64,000 bases of DNA from Eopsaltria australis (taxonomy: Eukaryota; Chordata; Aves; Passeriformes; Petroicidae), in NCBI GenBank assembly GCA_034509425.1, contig JAVTVJ010000033.1:4833001-4897000 (forward strand), given 5' to 3'. The position numbers and the translations under genes are program-made. Under the pieces are notes generated by a model, which did not search any database, was not told the DNA's origin, and worked only from the letters and a program-made list of their open reading frames with translations. Shown here piece by piece: positions 62,498-64,000 of this stretch (the first letter of the stretch is position 1; each line of letters opens with the position of its first letter).

Positions 62498-64000
62498 GTT
62501 CTTGGGAGTTTTGTTGTTATTTTTGGGTTGCTTTTTTTTAGTTTTTCAAATGAAAACACATCCCTGAAGAAACAAGGATCCTGGAAAACATGACCCTGAA
62601 TACAGATGTGTCTTATTTTGGGGTCATGCTTTGAATAGTAGTTTTTGGTTACTTGGAAGTCAAGTGACTCTGCAGTTAGTTGAACAAGCTATAATGAGAT
62701 GGTTTCCAATAGCATTTTGAGATTAAAAAGTGTGTCAGAAGTGCATTGGAGCCTACCAAAAATTGCAAGGCCTTCATAATACTTTAAAGATCCAAAATAT
62801 TCTGGATATATTAGGCTAAAGACTGCATTTAAGAATAATGTGCAGGTATTAGACATAATCCTCCCAAAAGTTTTGTGTGATAGTCTAAGCTTCTGATTTT
62901 GTCGAAAGGAGAAGAAAGGGTTATGCTGGAAACTCCTGTTCCTACTGACTCTTACTGACATGATAATAATGTCTCATTTGTAAATTTTCTACAGAGACAA
63001 CCTAATTTGAAAGGTGGGGCAATCTCAGAAATAATATTATCTGCTAAAATTGTGTTAGCTAAAGGCTGGTAAGCTTCAAGAAGCCAACAGAAAATGGTCT
63101 GCTACCTGCCTCTGCATTTTATAGCTCAGAGTTCACCTCCAAAAAAAAAGAGGGAAAGACAAAATAGTAAGACAAGACCTGTGTACTATCACAAACATAT
63201 TTTTACTGGATAAAATGCGGACCTTTCATTCAATACACCTGGTAGTTAACATCACAAAACAGTAATGACAGAGTTTAAAGGAGCAAGTGGTACCAAGATA
63301 TTCGGAGTTTTATGTCAGTAGTCCCTCCAAGGGAGCAGGCCATGGGCAGTGCCACAGTAACCAACACAGGCCCAGTTATCACTGACTTTTGTTGAAGCTA
63401 CAGGACTTCACAAAATTAGTCACCTTGGAGATGAATCCTTCACTTTTACATGCTAATGTGCTCCCTTAGGTGTTCCCTGTGCTCTGTTCTGGGTTTCAGT
63501 AAAACCTTTTATCAGAGCCATTGTTTTTAACAGATAAAATAAAGAGACAATCAAGGCAAAAACTGACCTTCAAAAGAAATTAAATTAAAAGAGAAGCAGC
63601 TAATAAATTTGAAAACCTTATAATTGCAAATTAACCCCTGACTCACCCACCTGATTATCAGCTTAGCTTTCATACCACTTAATTCTCTGCACACTTGTAA
63701 AGAGGAAATAGCCATCACTCTTCCTAGCCAGCATTTGTTTCAGTCTCAGAATAGAACAGGAGAATATGGGTCCAGTTACTAAACAGCGATAATAAACCCA
63801 CCTTAATTGCTTCAATTAGATCATTCACAGGGAATCACGTTACACAACCTGTAGGGATTAACAGGCTCTTCATGAACCACTACAAACAATTACACAGGGA
63901 TGAGTAACCATCAAGAGCTGGCTGAGGAACAAAGTTGCTATCTATAAGCAATTGTCTCAGTTAATCTCTGTACTCATCTGTGGGGAGGAATTATTCTTCA

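Larger units (their letters stand above)
9886..64000 (-). other. PCDH9: Intron(s) of PCDH9 upstream of the CM3 exon (partial, at least 54 kb)
   Basis: Inferred from the acceptor at 9,886-9,887. No other minus-strand segment combining a protocadherin-like translation with splice sites was found up to the right edge, including the short alternative exon that precedes CM3 in related genes. Such large introns are typical of this gene in other vertebrates. A short exon missed by eye remains possible. Confidence 0.75.
56302..64000. other. 7.7 kb of AT-rich intronic DNA, simple repeats only
   Basis: Contains (TTTA)n at 60,871-60,897, a T/G-rich tract near 60,415-60,456 and (TTA)n plus T runs at 62,460-62,545. 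No named transposon, RNA gene or exon was recognised to the right edge. Confidence 0.5.

Noticed and set aside
1..64000. CRISPR arrays, operons, phage or other prokaryotic systems
   Set aside because: Spliced exon, CR1 and SINE content and composition show a vertebrate genome; no regularly spaced repeats of that type are present.

Overview
This is vertebrate nuclear DNA, almost certainly from a bird and probably a songbird. It is AT-rich and almost free of long open frames. Its recognisable interspersed repeats are mostly CR1 LINEs, the dominant avian retroposon, with a few LTRs. One copy of a tRNA-Ile-derived SINE with a CR1-like tail, the type described from zebra finch (TguSINE1), points to a passerine. 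No bacterial, plasmid or phage features are present, and almost every short ORF is noise or repeat-derived.

The only coding sequence I can support is one 202-bp exon on the minus strand (9,684-9,885). It encodes 67 codons of the cytoplasmic tail of a delta-1 protocadherin, best matched from memory to PCDH9, including the RRVTF motif (conserved motif 3, protein phosphatase 1-alpha docking). Acceptor, branch-site candidate and donor are all visible. The rest of the window therefore reads as two large introns: 1-9,683 lies downstream of the exon in transcription and 9,886-64,000 lies upstream. Very large, AT-rich introns are known for PCDH9 in other vertebrates.

Layout. 1-9.7 kb: a CR1 copy (0.996-1.77 kb), a decayed minus-sense LTR (2.9-3.8 kb), then unremarkable sequence. 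9.7-9.9 kb: the exon. 12.65-13.24 kb: a CpG-retaining, young-looking solo-LTR-like insertion with unusually long direct repeats on both sides. 13.5-14.7 kb: a GC-rich but CpG-poor block, probably an old retroelement. 15.9-16.1 and 26.9-27.8 kb: sense CR1 copies, the second retaining part of the reverse transcriptase frame. 36.4-37.6 kb: a cluster of a phased A-tract block, the SINE and a CR1. 39.2 and 50.4-50.9 kb: very old CR1-type fossils. 48.8 and 56.0 kb: minus-strand CR1 tails. 52.8-53.1 kb: a fossil resembling the C-terminal end of an L2-type LINE protein. 54.3-54.4 kb: a small isolated CpG-dense patch that may be a promoter. 56.22-56.30 kb: an imperfect hairpin of microRNA-precursor size. 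No new multi-gene biological system is visible; the items most worth checking are the long-repeat LTR insertion, the intronic CpG patch, the hairpin and the L2-like fossil.
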